A DNA stretch of 64,000 nt from an uncultured Lachnospiraceae bacterium (GTDB lineage: Bacteria; Bacillota; Clostridia; Lachnospirales; Lachnospiraceae): positions 1 to 64,000 of the forward strand of contig CANOZK010000001.1 of the NCBI GenBank assembly GCA_947571775.1. The letters run 5' to 3'. The position numbers and the translations under genes are program-made. Within the stretch, counting starts at the first letter, position 1. Every line of letters starts with the position of its first letter. The notes below the pieces were generated by a model. It was not told the origin of the DNA. It saw only the letters and a program-made list of their open reading frames with translations, and did not search any database. Below, piece by piece: positions 26,855 to 36,565 of the stretch.

Positions 26855-26880
26855 GTGTTCACCTATTTCTTGTAATTCTT

Positions 26881-28314
26881 TTATTGTAACATTTCCTGAA
26901 GGATCTGATTGACCGCTCCCGGATCGGCTTTGCCTTTCATAGCTTTCATGGTCTGTCCCACCAAAAATCCGATGGCTTTCTTCTTACCGCTCTTGTAGTC
27001 TGCAACAGACTGTGGATTTGCCGCCACAATTTCTTCAATGACACCGCGCAGCTCGCCCTCGTCGCTGACCGATTTCAAGCCGTGCTCTTCCACATAGCGT
27101 TCTGGATCGGTATCCTCTGTGAAAATCTGCTCGAATACCTCTTTTGCCACCTTATTGTTGATCACACCCTCTTCGGTCAACTGAATCAGCTTCGCCAGAT
27201 TTTCGGGAGAGAAGGATAGATTCTCCGGCTCCTGGTTGTGCTCTTTTAACAAACGCAGCGCTTCTCCCATCAGCCAGTTGGAAACCTTCTTGGGCTTCTG
27301 GCAGATGGCTGTGGTGGCTTCAAAGATGTCCGCCAGCTTCTTGGAGCCGGTCAAGATCTCCGCATCGTACTGAGGAATGTCAAACTCTTTCTTATAGCGT
27401 TCCAATTTTTCCGTGCGCAGCTCCGGCTGACGGTTGCGGATGTCCTCCAACCATTCGTCGCTGATGATAATCGGCACCAGATCCGGATCTGGGAAATACC
27501 GATAATCCTGGGCGTCCTCTTTGGAGCGCATCGGATAGGAGCATTCCTTGTTATCGTCCCATCTTCGCGTCTCCTGAATGACGGGCTGACCATCTTCCAG
27601 CAAATCCATCTGGCGGTTTTTCTCCCCCTCGATCGCCCGCGCAATGGCTTTGAAAGAGTTCAGATTCTTCATCTCGGTACGGGTTCCGAATGTGTCGCTT
27701 CCTTTTTCCCGGATGGAGAGGTTTACGTCCGCGCGCATGGAGCCTTCCTGCAACTTACAGTCCGACGCGCCCAGATACTGGATAATCAGGCGCAGCTTGT
27801 CCAGATAGGCAATGACTTCCTGGGCGCTGCGCATATCCGGCTCCGATACAATCTCGATCAGAGGCACGCCGCTGCGGTTGAAATCCACCAAAGAGCAGTC
27901 TCCCCATTCGTCGTGAATGAGTTTTCCCGCATCCTCCTCCATATGGATCTCATGGATGCCCACCTTCTTGGCGCCGTCTTCCGTCTCAATCTCTACCCAG
28001 CCGTCGTGGCAAATAGGCAGATACAACTGGGAGATCTGATAATTCTGCGGGTTATCCGGGTAAAAATAATTCTTCCGGTCAAATTTGCACTTCTGATGAA
28101 TCTGGCAGTTGGTAGCCAAACCCACGGCCATCGCGTATTCCACTACCTGTTTGTTCAGCACCGGGAGAGAACCCGGCATTCCCGTACACACCGGGCAGGT
28201 ATGCGTATTTGGCTCGCCCCCGAATTCTGTGGAACAGCCGCAGAATATCTTGGTCTTGGTGGCCAGCTCCACATGCACCTCCAGTCCGATGACGGTTTCG
28301 TATTCCTTAGCCAT
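26881..28314 (-). CDS. gatB: Asp-tRNA(Asn)/Glu-tRNA(Gln) amidotransferase subunit B
   Basis: A 477-residue, full-length GatB. It has an N-terminal kinase-like catalytic cradle (EVHVELATKTKIFCGCSTEFG; HTCPVCTGMPGSLPVLN) and GSMRADVNLSIR. The C-terminal helical plus YqeY-like tail binds tRNA (ends AMKGKADPGAVNQILQEMLQ). It phosphorylates and amidates Glu or Asp on misacylated tRNA with ammonia from GatA, and is needed where GlnRS or AsnRS is absent. Start overlaps the gatA stop by 8 bases. Confidence 0.97.
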   Translation of the reverse strand: MAKEYETVIGLEVHVELATKTKIFCGCSTEFGGEPNTHTCPVCTGMPGSLPVLNKQVVEYAMAVGLATNCQIHQKCKFDRKNYFYPDNPQNYQISQLYLPICHDGWVEIETEDGAKKVGIHEIHMEEDAGKLIHDEWGDCSLVDFNRSGVPLIEIVSEPDMRSAQEVIAYLDKLRLIIQYLGASDCKLQEGSMRADVNLSIREKGSDTFGTRTEMKNLNSFKAIARAIEGEKNRQMDLLEDGQPVIQETRRWDDNKECSYPMRSKEDAQDYRYFPDPDLVPIIISDEWLEDIRNRQPELRTEKLERYKKEFDIPQYDAEILTGSKKLADIFEATTAICQKPKKVSNWLMGEALRLLKEHNQEPENLSFSPENLAKLIQLTEEGVINNKVAKEVFEQIFTEDTDPERYVEEHGLKSVSDEGELRGVIEEIVAANPQSVADYKSGKKKAIGFLVGQTMKAMKGKADPGAVNQILQEMLQ

Positions 28315-29785
28315 TGTTCTGCCCCCTTTCTCTTGTATCCGGCATCTGCCATTCTCTGGTTTGTTCCAGCGTATATCCGGCGCGGATCACCGTCTTTTCC
28401 TGGAAAGAATTCCCAATTATCTGCACGCCGATAGGCAGATTTTGGTTGTCTATTCCATAGGGCAGACTGATAGCCGGAAGCCCCGCCAGATTGACGGAGA
28501 CGGTGTAAATATCTCCGAGGTACATTTTCAATGGATCTTTTAAGCTTTCCCCAAGCTTCGGTGCCGTGGACGGAGCCGTGGGGCCTAAAATCACATCGTA
28601 TTTTTCAAACGCCCGGTCAAACGCCTGCTTGATCAACGCCTTGGTGCGCAGGGCCTTCAAATAGTACGCGTCGTAATACCCAGAGCTTAGTACAAACGAG
28701 CCGAGCATAATCCGGCGTTTGACTTCCTGGCCAAAGCCCTCGGAACGGGTCTTTTTGTACATATTATGCAGACCTTGGTATTCCTCGGTGCGGTAACCAT
28801 ATTTTACCCCGTCAAACCGCGATAAATTGGAGCTTGCCTCTGCGGACGCAATGACATAGTAAGCTGGAATGGCATATTCTACCAAGCTGAGATCAAATTC
28901 CTCTACGATGGCTCCCTGCTCCTCCAATGCCTTCGCCGCAAGTTCGACGGACGCTTTCACCTGCAAATCCAGCCCTTCCCCCAGATAATCCCTGGGGATA
29001 CCGATGCGCATGCCCTTGACATCGTTTGTCAGTGCAGAGGTAAAATCCGTGTCCTCTCTTTTTACCGAAGTGCTGTCTCTGGGGTCGTAGACTGCAAGGA
29101 TTTCCAGAATCGCCGCGCAGTCTGTCACGTCTTTTGCCACCGGGCCGATCTGATCCAGGGAAGATCCGTAGGCGATCAGTCCGTACCGGGATACGGTTCC
29201 ATAGGTTGGCTTCATGCCTGTCACGCCGCAAAAAGCGCTGGGCTGACGGATAGAGCCGCCGGTATCCGAGCCGAGGGCGTAAAAGCATTCCTCTGCCGCT
29301 ACTGCCGCGCAGGAACCGCCGGAGGAACCGCCGGGTACATGCTCCGGGTTCCAGGGATTTCTGGTCACCCCGTAATAAGAAGTCTCTGTGGTGCTGCCCA
29401 TGGCAAATTCATCCATATTGGTCTTGCCCAGAACCACGGCTCCCTCTTTTTCCAGGGCTTCGGCGGCGCCTGCCGTATAGGTGGGTACAAAATTGCCCAG
29501 TATCCGGGAGCTGCATGTGGTGCGCATCCCTTTTGTGCATATATTGTCTTTGATGGCGACCGGCACGCCTGCCAGCGGGCCAGTTAATTCTCCCGATTCG
29601 ATCCGTTTTTGCACCTGTTTGGCCTGTTCCCTGGCTTTTTCCTCCTCCACGGTTACATAACAGTGGTAGGTGCTTTCACAGGACGCGATCTGTTTTAAGA
29701 CAGCCTCTGTGGCTTCTATGGCTGTCAAATCGTTGTTCTTGATTTTTTCACTCAGCCGGACGGCTGTCAGGTTCAATATGTCCAT
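28307..29785 (-). CDS. gatA: Asp-tRNA(Asn)/Glu-tRNA(Gln) amidotransferase subunit A
   Basis: A 492-residue amidase starting at ATG 29785 (MDILNLTAVRLSEKI) behind GGAGGAAAATC. The Ser-cisSer-Lys triad is visible: Lys in VAIKDNICTKGMRTTC, the cis-Ser in GGSSGGSCAAVAA, and the nucleophile Ser in GSDTGGSIRQPSAFCG. It hydrolyses glutamine and channels ammonia to GatB. The usual small gatC is not directly upstream; that space (29786-29942) holds only a dispersed repeat and terminator, so gatC must lie elsewhere. Confidence 0.97.
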   Translation of the reverse strand: MDILNLTAVRLSEKIKNNDLTAIEATEAVLKQIASCESTYHCYVTVEEEKAREQAKQVQKRIESGELTGPLAGVPVAIKDNICTKGMRTTCSSRILGNFVPTYTAGAAEALEKEGAVVLGKTNMDEFAMGSTTETSYYGVTRNPWNPEHVPGGSSGGSCAAVAAEECFYALGSDTGGSIRQPSAFCGVTGMKPTYGTVSRYGLIAYGSSLDQIGPVAKDVTDCAAILEILAVYDPRDSTSVKREDTDFTSALTNDVKGMRIGIPRDYLGEGLDLQVKASVELAAKALEEQGAIVEEFDLSLVEYAIPAYYVIASAEASSNLSRFDGVKYGYRTEEYQGLHNMYKKTRSEGFGQEVKRRIMLGSFVLSSGYYDAYYLKALRTKALIKQAFDRAFEKYDVILGPTAPSTAPKLGESLKDPLKMYLGDIYTVSVNLAGLPAISLPYGIDNQNLPIGVQIIGNSFQEKTVIRAGYTLEQTREWQMPDTRERGQNNG

Positions 29786-29853
29786 GATTTTCCTCCGTAT
29801 CATTTCAACTGCCATCCATTATACCATATTTTTTCCACTTGAAAAGCCTTCTT

Positions 29854-29932
29854 GTACTTTTCTGCAAGAAAAGTATAAGAAAGCGCCGAGGGATTGTGAT
29901 TTCCCCCGGCTCCCTTAAAACGCTGTTCTTTT
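29854..29932. repeat. Dispersed palindrome plus GC hairpin, copy 4
   Basis: GTACTTTTCT-GCA-AGAAAAGTAT is followed by AAGCGCC and the pairing CCGAGGGATT/TTTCCCCCGG, then AAAACGCTGTTCTT. This is nearly identical in order and content to copy 1 at 6177-6245. On the minus strand the hairpin ends in CGCTTTCTT and would terminate the Opp-type operon that ends at 29943. Confidence 0.75.
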
Positions 29933-29942
29933 AAAATATTTT

Positions 29943-30668
29943 TTAAAAGGAAGATTCCAGCAAGATTTTGGTATACGGATGCTGCGGTTCCCGGAAAATC
30001 TGCTCCGCCGGCCCGGACTCCACGATCCGCCCCTTCTCCATAACCATCACCCGGTCGCACATCTGGTAAATCACATCCAGGTCATGGGAGATGAACAGAT
30101 ACGACAGATTGAGTTCTTCTTGCAGCTTTAGCATCAGCTCCATAATCTGCCGCTGGATGGTCACGTCCAGCGCGGATACTGGTTCGTCCGCCAGAATCAG
30201 GCTGGAACCCTGAATCAAAGAGATGGCGATGCTGACCCGCTGCCGCTGGCCTCCGCTCAAATCCCTGGGATATCGGGCAAGGAGTTCCCGATCCAGTCCT
30301 ACCCTTTCGGCAAAAGCTTCCACTCGCTCCTTTCGTTCGGAAGCCGACATTTTCTCTTTTTGCATCCGAAGCGGTTCTTCCAGAATCCAGCCCACCTTTT
30401 TTCCGGGATTTAAGGAGCTGAATGGATCCTGAAAAATCATCTGCGGACGGCTGGTGTGATGAACGACTCGCCCGCTTTTGGCAGGAACAAATCCCAGGAT
30501 GGTTTTACTCAACGTGGACTTTCCGCACCCGCTCTCGCCTACCAGTCCTAAGATCTCCCCCCGGTTCAGACAGAAATCTACGTCAAACAAAACCTGACGG
30601 TATTTCCTTCGGTTCCCGTATCCGGCGCATAGATGCTGTACCTCCAATACCGGTTCTTCTTTTAACAT
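29943..30668 (-). CDS. Opp/Dpp-type ABC importer ATPase 2 (OppF-like)
   Basis: A 241-residue ATPase. The true start is ATG 30668 ([18 protein letters not shown]) with AGGAAAGAATAGAGTC before it; the longer open frame upstream is the shadow of the previous gene. Walker A is GESGCGKSTLSKTILG, the signature is LSGGQRQRVSIAISL, and Walker B is LILADEPVSALDVT with FISHD. The C-terminus retains the peptide-transporter tail (PQHPYTKILLESSF) but without the Cys cluster. Start overlaps the stop of the other ATPase; it is the last gene of the operon. Confidence 0.9.
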   Translation of the reverse strand: MLKEEPVLEVQHLCAGYGNRRKYRQVLFDVDFCLNRGEILGLVGESGCGKSTLSKTILGFVPAKSGRVVHHTSRPQMIFQDPFSSLNPGKKVGWILEEPLRMQKEKMSASERKERVEAFAERVGLDRELLARYPRDLSGGQRQRVSIAISLIQGSSLILADEPVSALDVTIQRQIMELMLKLQEELNLSYLFISHDLDVIYQMCDRVMVMEKGRIVESGPAEQIFREPQHPYTKILLESSF

Positions 30669-31483
30669 GACTCTATTCTTTCCTTTCTGTCCCTGCGCAG
30701 GCTGTATGCTCGGTTTGGGATGGCCGAGAGCAGCTTCTTGGTATACGCCTGCTGCGGAGAGCGCAGCACAGTCTGCACCGGCCCGGACTCCACAATCTTC
30801 CCCTGGTACATCACCACCACGCGACTGCAGATGGACTGAATCACCCGCAGATCGTGAGAGATAAATAAAATGGCCGTCCCGTGCTCTTGGTTCATTTTTT
30901 TTAGCAGCGATAAAATCTGCGCTTGAATCGTTACATCCAAAGCGGTGGTCGGCTCGTCGGCAATCATCAGCTTGGGATTGCCGATCAGAGCCGAACCAAT
31001 CATCACCCGCTGGCGCATCCCGCCGGATAGCTGATGGGGATAACAGCGATACAGCTTTTCCGGCTGGGCAAGGCCGACCTGACTCATCATATCCAGAGCC
31101 TTTTTTTTGCGCTCTTTTGCCTCCATCTTCGTATGCAGGCGAAGGCTTTCCTCCATCTGCCTGCCGATGGTCAGCACTGGGTTTAACGAGGTCATCGGCT
31201 CCTGAAAAATCATGCTGATTTCTTTTCCCCGCAATGCCTGCCACTCTTTTTGACTTTTGCTCAGCAAATCCTCTCCCAGAAACATCATGCTCCCGGATGT
31301 AATCTTAGCCTGGCGTTTCAAAAGCCCCATCAAAGCCAGGGAGGTCATCGTTTTGCCCGACCCAGATTCTCCCACGATACCGACGATTTCCCCTGAATTC
31401 ATAGATAGGAAAAAGTCCTGCACTGCCAAAAAAGGCGGATTTACGTCCTGAAATTCAATGGACAATCCTTGTATCTCTAACAT
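30662..31483 (-). CDS. Opp/Dpp-type ABC importer ATPase 1 (OppD-like)
   Basis: A 273-residue ATPase from ATG 31483 ([12 protein letters not shown]), site GAGGTGACAGG. Walker A is [16 protein letters not shown], the signature is [15 protein letters not shown], and Walker B is [14 protein letters not shown] with H-loop FISHD. The C-terminal oligopeptide-transporter segment ([15 protein letters not shown]) is shorter than in classical OppD. Overlaps the following ATPase gene. Together they energise the 31506-33271 permeases. Confidence 0.9.
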   Translation of the reverse strand: MLEIQGLSIEFQDVNPPFLAVQDFFLSMNSGEIVGIVGESGSGKTMTSLALMGLLKRQAKITSGSMMFLGEDLLSKSQKEWQALRGKEISMIFQEPMTSLNPVLTIGRQMEESLRLHTKMEAKERKKKALDMMSQVGLAQPEKLYRCYPHQLSGGMRQRVMIGSALIGNPKLMIADEPTTALDVTIQAQILSLLKKMNQEHGTAILFISHDLRVIQSICSRVVVMYQGKIVESGPVQTVLRSPQQAYTKKLLSAIPNRAYSLRRDRKERIESC

Positions 31484-31505
31484 CCTGTCACCTCTGTTTT
31501 CTATG

Positions 31506-32327
31506 CTACACACTGCAGCCGTCGCTGAGAAGCCCGAACCCCAGAACCATTAGAATCATCACCAGCCCCGGAAACAGCACACTCCCCGGAGCGGCAAAAA
31601 TATAGGCCTGCGCCTCGGACATCATCCGGCCGATGCTGGCGTCTGGAGGCTGCACCCCGATTCCCAGATAGCTCATGCCCGCCTCAGACAGCACCGCATT
31701 GTTAAATCCAATGGCCAGCGCGGAAAACAGAGTCCCCTTGATATTGGGCAAAATATGCACAAACAAAATACGCAGATGGCTGCCCCCCATCAGTCGGACG
31801 CTTTTCACATAATCCATATCTCTGTGGACAATCACCTCGCTGCGCACAAGCCTGGCAAAGCTGGGAATAAAAACAATGCCCAAAGCCAGAATCACATTGT
31901 ATTTACCAGGCCCCAAAATGCTGATAAAAATCAGGGCCAGCAAAATATTTGGAAACGCCACCACCAGGTCATTGAACCGCATGAGCACTTCGTCCGGCCA
32001 GCCGCCAAAATATCCCGTAAACAAGCCCAAAAGTGTTCCCAGTCCGCCGCCGATAATCAGAGTTCCGGCGGCCACCAGGAAAGTAGTTCCGCTGCCCTTT
32101 AGCACGCGGCTGAACACATCCCGGCCAAACTGGTCGCACCCGAATGGATGAGCAAGGGTAAACGGCGCGAATTTTAACGACAGATCCATCGCCTCCGAGT
32201 CATAGGGCGTGTAAAACAGCCCCACCAGCATAAACACCGTCACAACCGTTACCAGAATCCCGCCGGAAATGAAGTAGTAATTTTTTTCTTTTTTCACCTT
32301 TTTAAAATCCCCCTTCTTTGGCCGCAC
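31506..32327 (-). CDS. Opp/Dpp-type ABC importer permease 2 (OppC-like)
   Basis: A 273-residue permease. It starts with GTG 32327, whose G overlaps the TAG stop of the previous permease; a second GTG about 10 codons inside is an alternative start. An N-terminal helix (about 17-38), the OppC-type motif HPFGCDQFGRDVFSRVLKG and a five-helix core follow. The EAA loop is RSEVIVHRDMDYVKSVRLMG. It forms the translocation channel with the OppB-like partner. Confidence 0.9.
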   Translation of the reverse strand: MRPKKGDFKKVKKEKNYYFISGGILVTVVTVFMLVGLFYTPYDSEAMDLSLKFAPFTLAHPFGCDQFGRDVFSRVLKGSGTTFLVAAGTLIIGGGLGTLLGLFTGYFGGWPDEVLMRFNDLVVAFPNILLALIFISILGPGKYNVILALGIVFIPSFARLVRSEVIVHRDMDYVKSVRLMGGSHLRILFVHILPNIKGTLFSALAIGFNNAVLSEAGMSYLGIGVQPPDASIGRMMSEAQAYIFAAPGSVLFPGLVMILMVLGFGLLSDGCSV

Positions 32328-33271
32328 TACCCGCGAAGCTCGATCCGGGGGTCAATGATTCCATATAACAGATCCACCAAAAAATTGATGGTCACCACCA
32401 GCCCGGCAATCAAAACAATAATTGCCTGTACTACCGGATAATCCCGGTTGGAAATGGACTGCACCAAAAGTGTTCCCAGCCCTGGAATCGTAAAAACCTG
32501 CTCCAGAATCACGCTTGAAGCCACAATATCCGCAATGGCCAGCGCCCAGAAAGTCAGAATCGGAAGCAGGGAATTTTTCAGCACATGGCTCAATAATACC
32601 TGCGCCTGACTGTTTCCCCGGCTGTAAGCCGTCCGCACATAATCCTGGCCCAGCTCTCCAATTACGGAGCTGCGCAGAAGCTTTACGCCCATAGCGCATT
32701 TTGGCAGCGCGATGGCTATGGATGGAAAGATCAGATAGCCAAAAAATCCGCTCCAACTCTCCTGATACGAAACATAGCCTCCCGGCGTAAACCAATGAAG
32801 TGCCAGGCCAAATACACAGGTGATCAAAATCCCCATGAAAAAGCCCGGCACCGCCATAACAAACTGATTGCAGACTGTTAGAATCCTGTCCGGTATCCTG
32901 CCGGCATATCTTCCCGCCAAAAGCCCCAGAGGGATGGATACCGCCAGCATCATCAGAAAAGACATCGCTGTAATCGCCAGATTTGCCGGCATTTTTTCCC
33001 GAATCATCTCAGAAACCGGCAGTGAATAGGTATAGGATTCCCCCATGTTTCCTTGTCCAAAATTTTTCAGCCAAATACCATACTGCTCTAACACCGGCCT
33101 ATCCAGGCCCATCTCCCGGCGCAGCTTCTCGCGCTTTTGCTCCGTCGCCCCTGTTCCAAGCTTAGAGAGGGCCGCGTCTCCGGGAATGACCTGAAAAGCC
33201 AGGAAAGACAGCAGCGATATGAAAAACAATGTTATAATGAGAGTGCAAAATTTTTTTATCAAATATTTCAA
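32327..33271 (-). CDS. Opp/Dpp-type ABC importer permease 1 (OppB-like)
   Basis: A 314-residue permease with the OppB signature at the N-terminus (LITLFFISLLSFLAFQVIPGD) and the loop EKLRREMGLDRPVLEQYGIW. A six-helix body follows with EAA segment RSSVIGELGQDYVRTAYSRG. Length is typical. It begins 27 bp after the binding-protein gene and is coupled to the next permease by a TAGTG overlap. Confidence 0.9.
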   Translation of the reverse strand: MKYLIKKFCTLIITLFFISLLSFLAFQVIPGDAALSKLGTGATEQKREKLRREMGLDRPVLEQYGIWLKNFGQGNMGESYTYSLPVSEMIREKMPANLAITAMSFLMMLAVSIPLGLLAGRYAGRIPDRILTVCNQFVMAVPGFFMGILITCVFGLALHWFTPGGYVSYQESWSGFFGYLIFPSIAIALPKCAMGVKLLRSSVIGELGQDYVRTAYSRGNSQAQVLLSHVLKNSLLPILTFWALAIADIVASSVILEQVFTIPGLGTLLVQSISNRDYPVVQAIIVLIAGLVVTINFLVDLLYGIIDPRIELRG

Positions 33272-33298
33272 CGCTGCGTCCTCCTGCCTAATCTTTCC

Positions 33299-34858
33299 TT
33301 AGTTTACCTGGTATACCTTTGACATATCCAGCGCATACAGCGGATAAAATTCGTATCCGTCGTAATTCTGCGTCATGGCCACAAAATCCGCCATATCCTG
33401 GATATAGACATTGGCCGCGTCTTCCGCCAGGATTTCCTCCATCCGCTGATAGCATTTGATCTGTTCAGCGTCGTCTGCTGTGCTGATGGCCTGTTCGTAC
33501 ATCTCGTCATATTCTTCATTGCTAAAATTAATGAAATTGCTTCCGTTATCCGAGACAAAACGCTCCAGCATCGCCCGTGCCGTCAGCACCGAGGCGTCCA
33601 CGCCCACCACGGTAGACTGGAATTCACGCCCTAAGTATGTGTCGCTGAGCCAGCTATCCCATTCGACGAGCTCGATTTTGGCGTCAACGGAGATAGCCTT
33701 GAGCTGTTCCACCAGGATCTGGGCAGCGTCCACATGCTGCTGATAATTGGAGGGCACTGTAATCGTCATCTCAAAACCATCTTCATAGCCGGCTTCCTTT
33801 AAAAGCTCTTTTGCCTTCTCCACATCCTGGTTGTACATATCCGCAAGCTCAGGTATATCGTATTTGGAAAAAGCCGGGAACATACTGGTTCCCACAATGG
33901 TACCTTTGCCGTTAGAGTTCATGTCCAGGACTTCCTGGGGATTGATCGCATAGCACAGAGCCTGGCGGACTTTGACGTCGTTTAGCGGCTCCTCCTGATT
34001 ATTCAGATACAATGCCTGCACCAGATTCATGCTGCCCTCAAAAATGCGGAAAGCGTCGCTCAACTGGCTAATCTGGGTAGCATTGAGATGGAAGCACATG
34101 TCCACGGAACCGCCTTTTAAATTGGTCAAAATGGCATTGCCGTCCGTCAGCACCTTAAACGTGACCTTATCCAAATAGGCTGTCTCTCCCCAGTAATCGT
34201 CAAACCTCTCTATGACGATATTATCCTGCGGTGTACGGGATACATAAGCAAAAGGACCTGTCCCTACCGGATGGGTATTCTGATCCTCGTAGTCCTTTGG
34301 GATAATCGCCGTAGTCAGATAGGCCAAAAATTCCGTATTCGGCTCCTTTAATTCAATTTCCACAGTCTTTTCATCGGGGGTGGTTACTTTCTGGATAACA
34401 GAAAACGCGGATACCAGAGGTTCCCCTTCTGATGTATCCGCGCACCGCTCAATCGAATATTTTACATCGTCCACCGTAACATCCGCCCCATTGTGGAATT
34501 TTACGCCGTCACGCAGCGTAAAGGTGTAAGTCTTATGATCTTCCGAAATGGTATGGGAACTGGCAACGGCGTCGATGAAATTGCCTTGTGTATCCGGCTT
34601 TACCAAGCCTTCAAAAATGTTAAAAAAGATTTCTCTAGTTCCTGCCATCTCTGTTTTGTGAGGGTCAAGACTATCCTCAAGATCTTGAGGGATTCCTACT
34701 ACAATGGAGCCTCCCTGGGAAGGTCCCGTAGAACTGCTTTGAGAACTACTGTCTGTCTGGGAATCATCCCCTGTTGCCTTCCCGCCTGAACAGCCGCTCA
34801 GTGCAAGAGTCAAGGTCAATACAAGCGCACAAACGATACGTGCCTGAAACTTTTTCAT
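33299..34858 (-). CDS. Peptide-type substrate-binding lipoprotein (SBP family 5)
   Basis: A 519-residue lipoprotein from ATG 34858 (MKKFQARIVCALVLTLTLAL) behind GGAGGAAATC. The lipobox LALSGC puts the lipid on Cys23, and a Ser/Thr/Gln-rich linker follows. SBP_bac_5 features include EDSLDPHKTEMAGTREIFF, KTYTFTLRDGVKFHNGADVT and TGPFAYVSR. First gene of a complete five-gene importer. It differs from the 11983 protein in lacking any nearby metal-type regulator, which favours oligopeptide import, though the ligand is not proven. Confidence 0.9.
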   Translation of the reverse strand: MKKFQARIVCALVLTLTLALSGCSGGKATGDDSQTDSSSQSSSTGPSQGGSIVVGIPQDLEDSLDPHKTEMAGTREIFFNIFEGLVKPDTQGNFIDAVASSHTISEDHKTYTFTLRDGVKFHNGADVTVDDVKYSIERCADTSEGEPLVSAFSVIQKVTTPDEKTVEIELKEPNTEFLAYLTTAIIPKDYEDQNTHPVGTGPFAYVSRTPQDNIVIERFDDYWGETAYLDKVTFKVLTDGNAILTNLKGGSVDMCFHLNATQISQLSDAFRIFEGSMNLVQALYLNNQEEPLNDVKVRQALCYAINPQEVLDMNSNGKGTIVGTSMFPAFSKYDIPELADMYNQDVEKAKELLKEAGYEDGFEMTITVPSNYQQHVDAAQILVEQLKAISVDAKIELVEWDSWLSDTYLGREFQSTVVGVDASVLTARAMLERFVSDNGSNFINFSNEEYDEMYEQAISTADDAEQIKCYQRMEEILAEDAANVYIQDMADFVAMTQNYDGYEFYPLYALDMSKVYQVN

Positions 34859-35030
34859 GATTTCCTCCATTCTGCCGCGCTTAGTTTTTGTTATTTGGAT
34901 TTTGTAAAAAAGACACGCGGCACATACAGATTCATTCTCTCATTATATAATTGTCCTACTCATTGTACCCGGAAAGGGATTTTTATGCAAGTATTATTTT
35001 GGAATTTTGTCCGAATTTCAAAAACCGGTA

Positions 35031-35480
35031 TCAATCCATCATTTTTTTCAGCTCATCCATAAATGTACTAACATCCTTGAATTCCCGGTACACGGAGGCA
35101 AAGCGCACATACGCCACTCCATCCAGAGTTTTCAGATGTTCCATCACAACCTCTCCGATCTGGGAGCTGGGAATCTCCCGCTCACTCTCGTTGAAAATCC
35201 TAGTTTCGATGGCATCTACAACCTCATCCACTTGTTCCGCAGAAATCGGCCGTTTGTAACAGGCGCGCAGCACACCAGCCTCTAGCTTTGCACGATTATA
35301 CTGCTCCCGGCTCATATCCTTCTTAATTACACTCAACGGAATTGACTCCACCTTCTCATACGTAGTAAAGCGCCTGCCGCACACATCGCAGAGCCTCCTG
35401 CGTCGAATGGAATGATTTTCCTCCACCGGTCTGGAATCCACGACTCTGGTATTTTCCTGGTTGCAAAAAGGACACCTCAT
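35031..35480 (-). CDS. nrdR: Ribonucleotide reductase repressor NrdR
   Basis: A 149-residue protein of exact family length. The N-terminal zinc ribbon is [20 protein letters not shown] and [12 protein letters not shown]. An ATP-cone domain follows (about 47-137, with [20 protein letters not shown]). It senses dATP/ATP and represses ribonucleotide reductase genes. No nrd gene lies in the window. Confidence 0.97.
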   Translation of the reverse strand: MRCPFCNQENTRVVDSRPVEENHSIRRRRLCDVCGRRFTTYEKVESIPLSVIKKDMSREQYNRAKLEAGVLRACYKRPISAEQVDEVVDAIETRIFNESEREIPSSQIGEVVMEHLKTLDGVAYVRFASVYREFKDVSTFMDELKKMMD

Positions 35481-35561
35481 GCCTTACCTCCCTGTATCAA
35501 TCAAGTACTCTTTTCTCAGTTGAACTCATACAATTACTAAAAAGGGTATTTTTCAAAATAT

Positions 35562-35819
35562 ATGCGGCTATGCGAATTAAAGCAAAAAGAAGTCATCAAT
35601 ACCTGTACCTGCAAAAGCCTGGGCTGCCCCATCGATGCAGAGTTTCAGCCAAAAACCGGAACTTTGACCGCCCTGATCCTGCCCGGCCCCGGACGCATCT
35701 GCGGTTTTCTTGGACGAGACAGCGAATATGTGATTCCCTGGGACTGCATCTGCCAGATTGGCGAGGATATCATCCTAGTCCAAATCAAGGAAGACCAATG
35801 CCTAAAAGACAAATCCTGA
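35562..35819 (+). CDS. YlmC/YmxH-family PRC-barrel protein
   Basis: An 85-residue protein reading MRLCELKQKEVINTCTCKSL, then GCPIDAEFQ and ALILPGPGRICGFLGRD, then a YVIPWDCICQIGEDIILV strand. This is the compact PRC-barrel of the YlmC/YmxH family, widespread in endospore formers and often linked to sporulation. The internal CTCKSLGC differs from most relatives, which have fewer cysteines. Convergent with the phosphopantetheinyl transferase, 4 bp between stops. Exact role unknown. Confidence 0.88.
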   Translation: MRLCELKQKEVINTCTCKSLGCPIDAEFQPKTGTLTALILPGPGRICGFLGRDSEYVIPWDCICQIGEDIILVQIKEDQCLKDKS

Positions 35820-35823
35820 GATT

Positions 35824-36477
35824 TTAGAAATTTACCCAATACAGCGTCTCCTCAATCTCTGGGTCTGTCGAGCACACGGCTGCCCGGTAAGATTCCAGCG
35901 CAAATTCCCGGAAAAAATAATCCTCTTTCTGATAGGGAGCCGGACAGCGCTCCAAAACCGGATATTTTCCTTCTTTTACCATAAAAGAAAACGAATCCAG
36001 TTCCATCGCCATCCCCCGGCGCGTGGCCTTGATAAAACTCTCCTTGAGCACCCAATATCGGAAAAACATCTGCTCTTTGTCGGCCGGGTTCTCCTGTTTC
36101 TGAATCCGGCTGTATTCCTCTGGACAAAAAAATCTTCTGGCAATTTTTTCCCGATAATCGGAAATCCGCTGCACATCGCATCCTACCTGGATCTGTTTTT
36201 GAGTCTGTTGAAAAATGCGTCCATCCGGCGGTATCTGCGCCGAGCACAGAGCATAGTAGCCGGAATGGGACAAGTTAAAAACCGTTTCCTTGGAGAGCTG
36301 ATACGTTTCCTTCGCCTGCTGCCACAGAATCCAAACTCCTACACTCAATGCACGCCCCATGGGAAAACAACATTTTTCCGCCTTCTTTTGCCGAAAATGC
36401 GGAAGCTGCCGCCAGTACTTTTGGTAACAAGATTCCTCCAAAAGCGGGCGTACATCCCCAATCCATGTCAAAATCAT
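35824..36477 (-). CDS. 4'-phosphopantetheinyl transferase (Sfp superfamily)
   Basis: A 217-residue Sfp-type enzyme in two pseudo-repeats. Motifs: VFNLSHSGYYALCS (substrate/CoA side), GCDVQRI where the family has G(I/V)D(I/V)E, FCPEEY, and RYWVLKESFIKATRRGM (W..KE...K..G). The third acidic Mg ligand of the GxDxE motif is Gln here, as in some family members that use two acidic ligands. It transfers phosphopantetheine from CoA to carrier proteins. No NRPS or PKS gene is present in the window. Confidence 0.9.
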   Translation of the reverse strand: MILTWIGDVRPLLEESCYQKYWRQLPHFRQKKAEKCCFPMGRALSVGVWILWQQAKETYQLSKETVFNLSHSGYYALCSAQIPPDGRIFQQTQKQIQVGCDVQRISDYREKIARRFFCPEEYSRIQKQENPADKEQMFFRYWVLKESFIKATRRGMAMELDSFSFMVKEGKYPVLERCPAPYQKEDYFFREFALESYRAAVCSTDPEIEETLYWVNF

Positions 36478-36565
36478 TCTTTTCTCCCAAATTAATCTAT
36501 TTTAATTATAGTAGATATCCCTATTTTTGTAAAGTTATTGAGTGAAAAATTGTTAAAAAACGCCC

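Noticed and set aside
29943..31244. A 433-residue ATPase with a long N-terminal domain
   Set aside because: The first two fifths are an out-of-frame shadow of the preceding ATPase gene; the true start is ATG 30668 with its own ribosome binding site.
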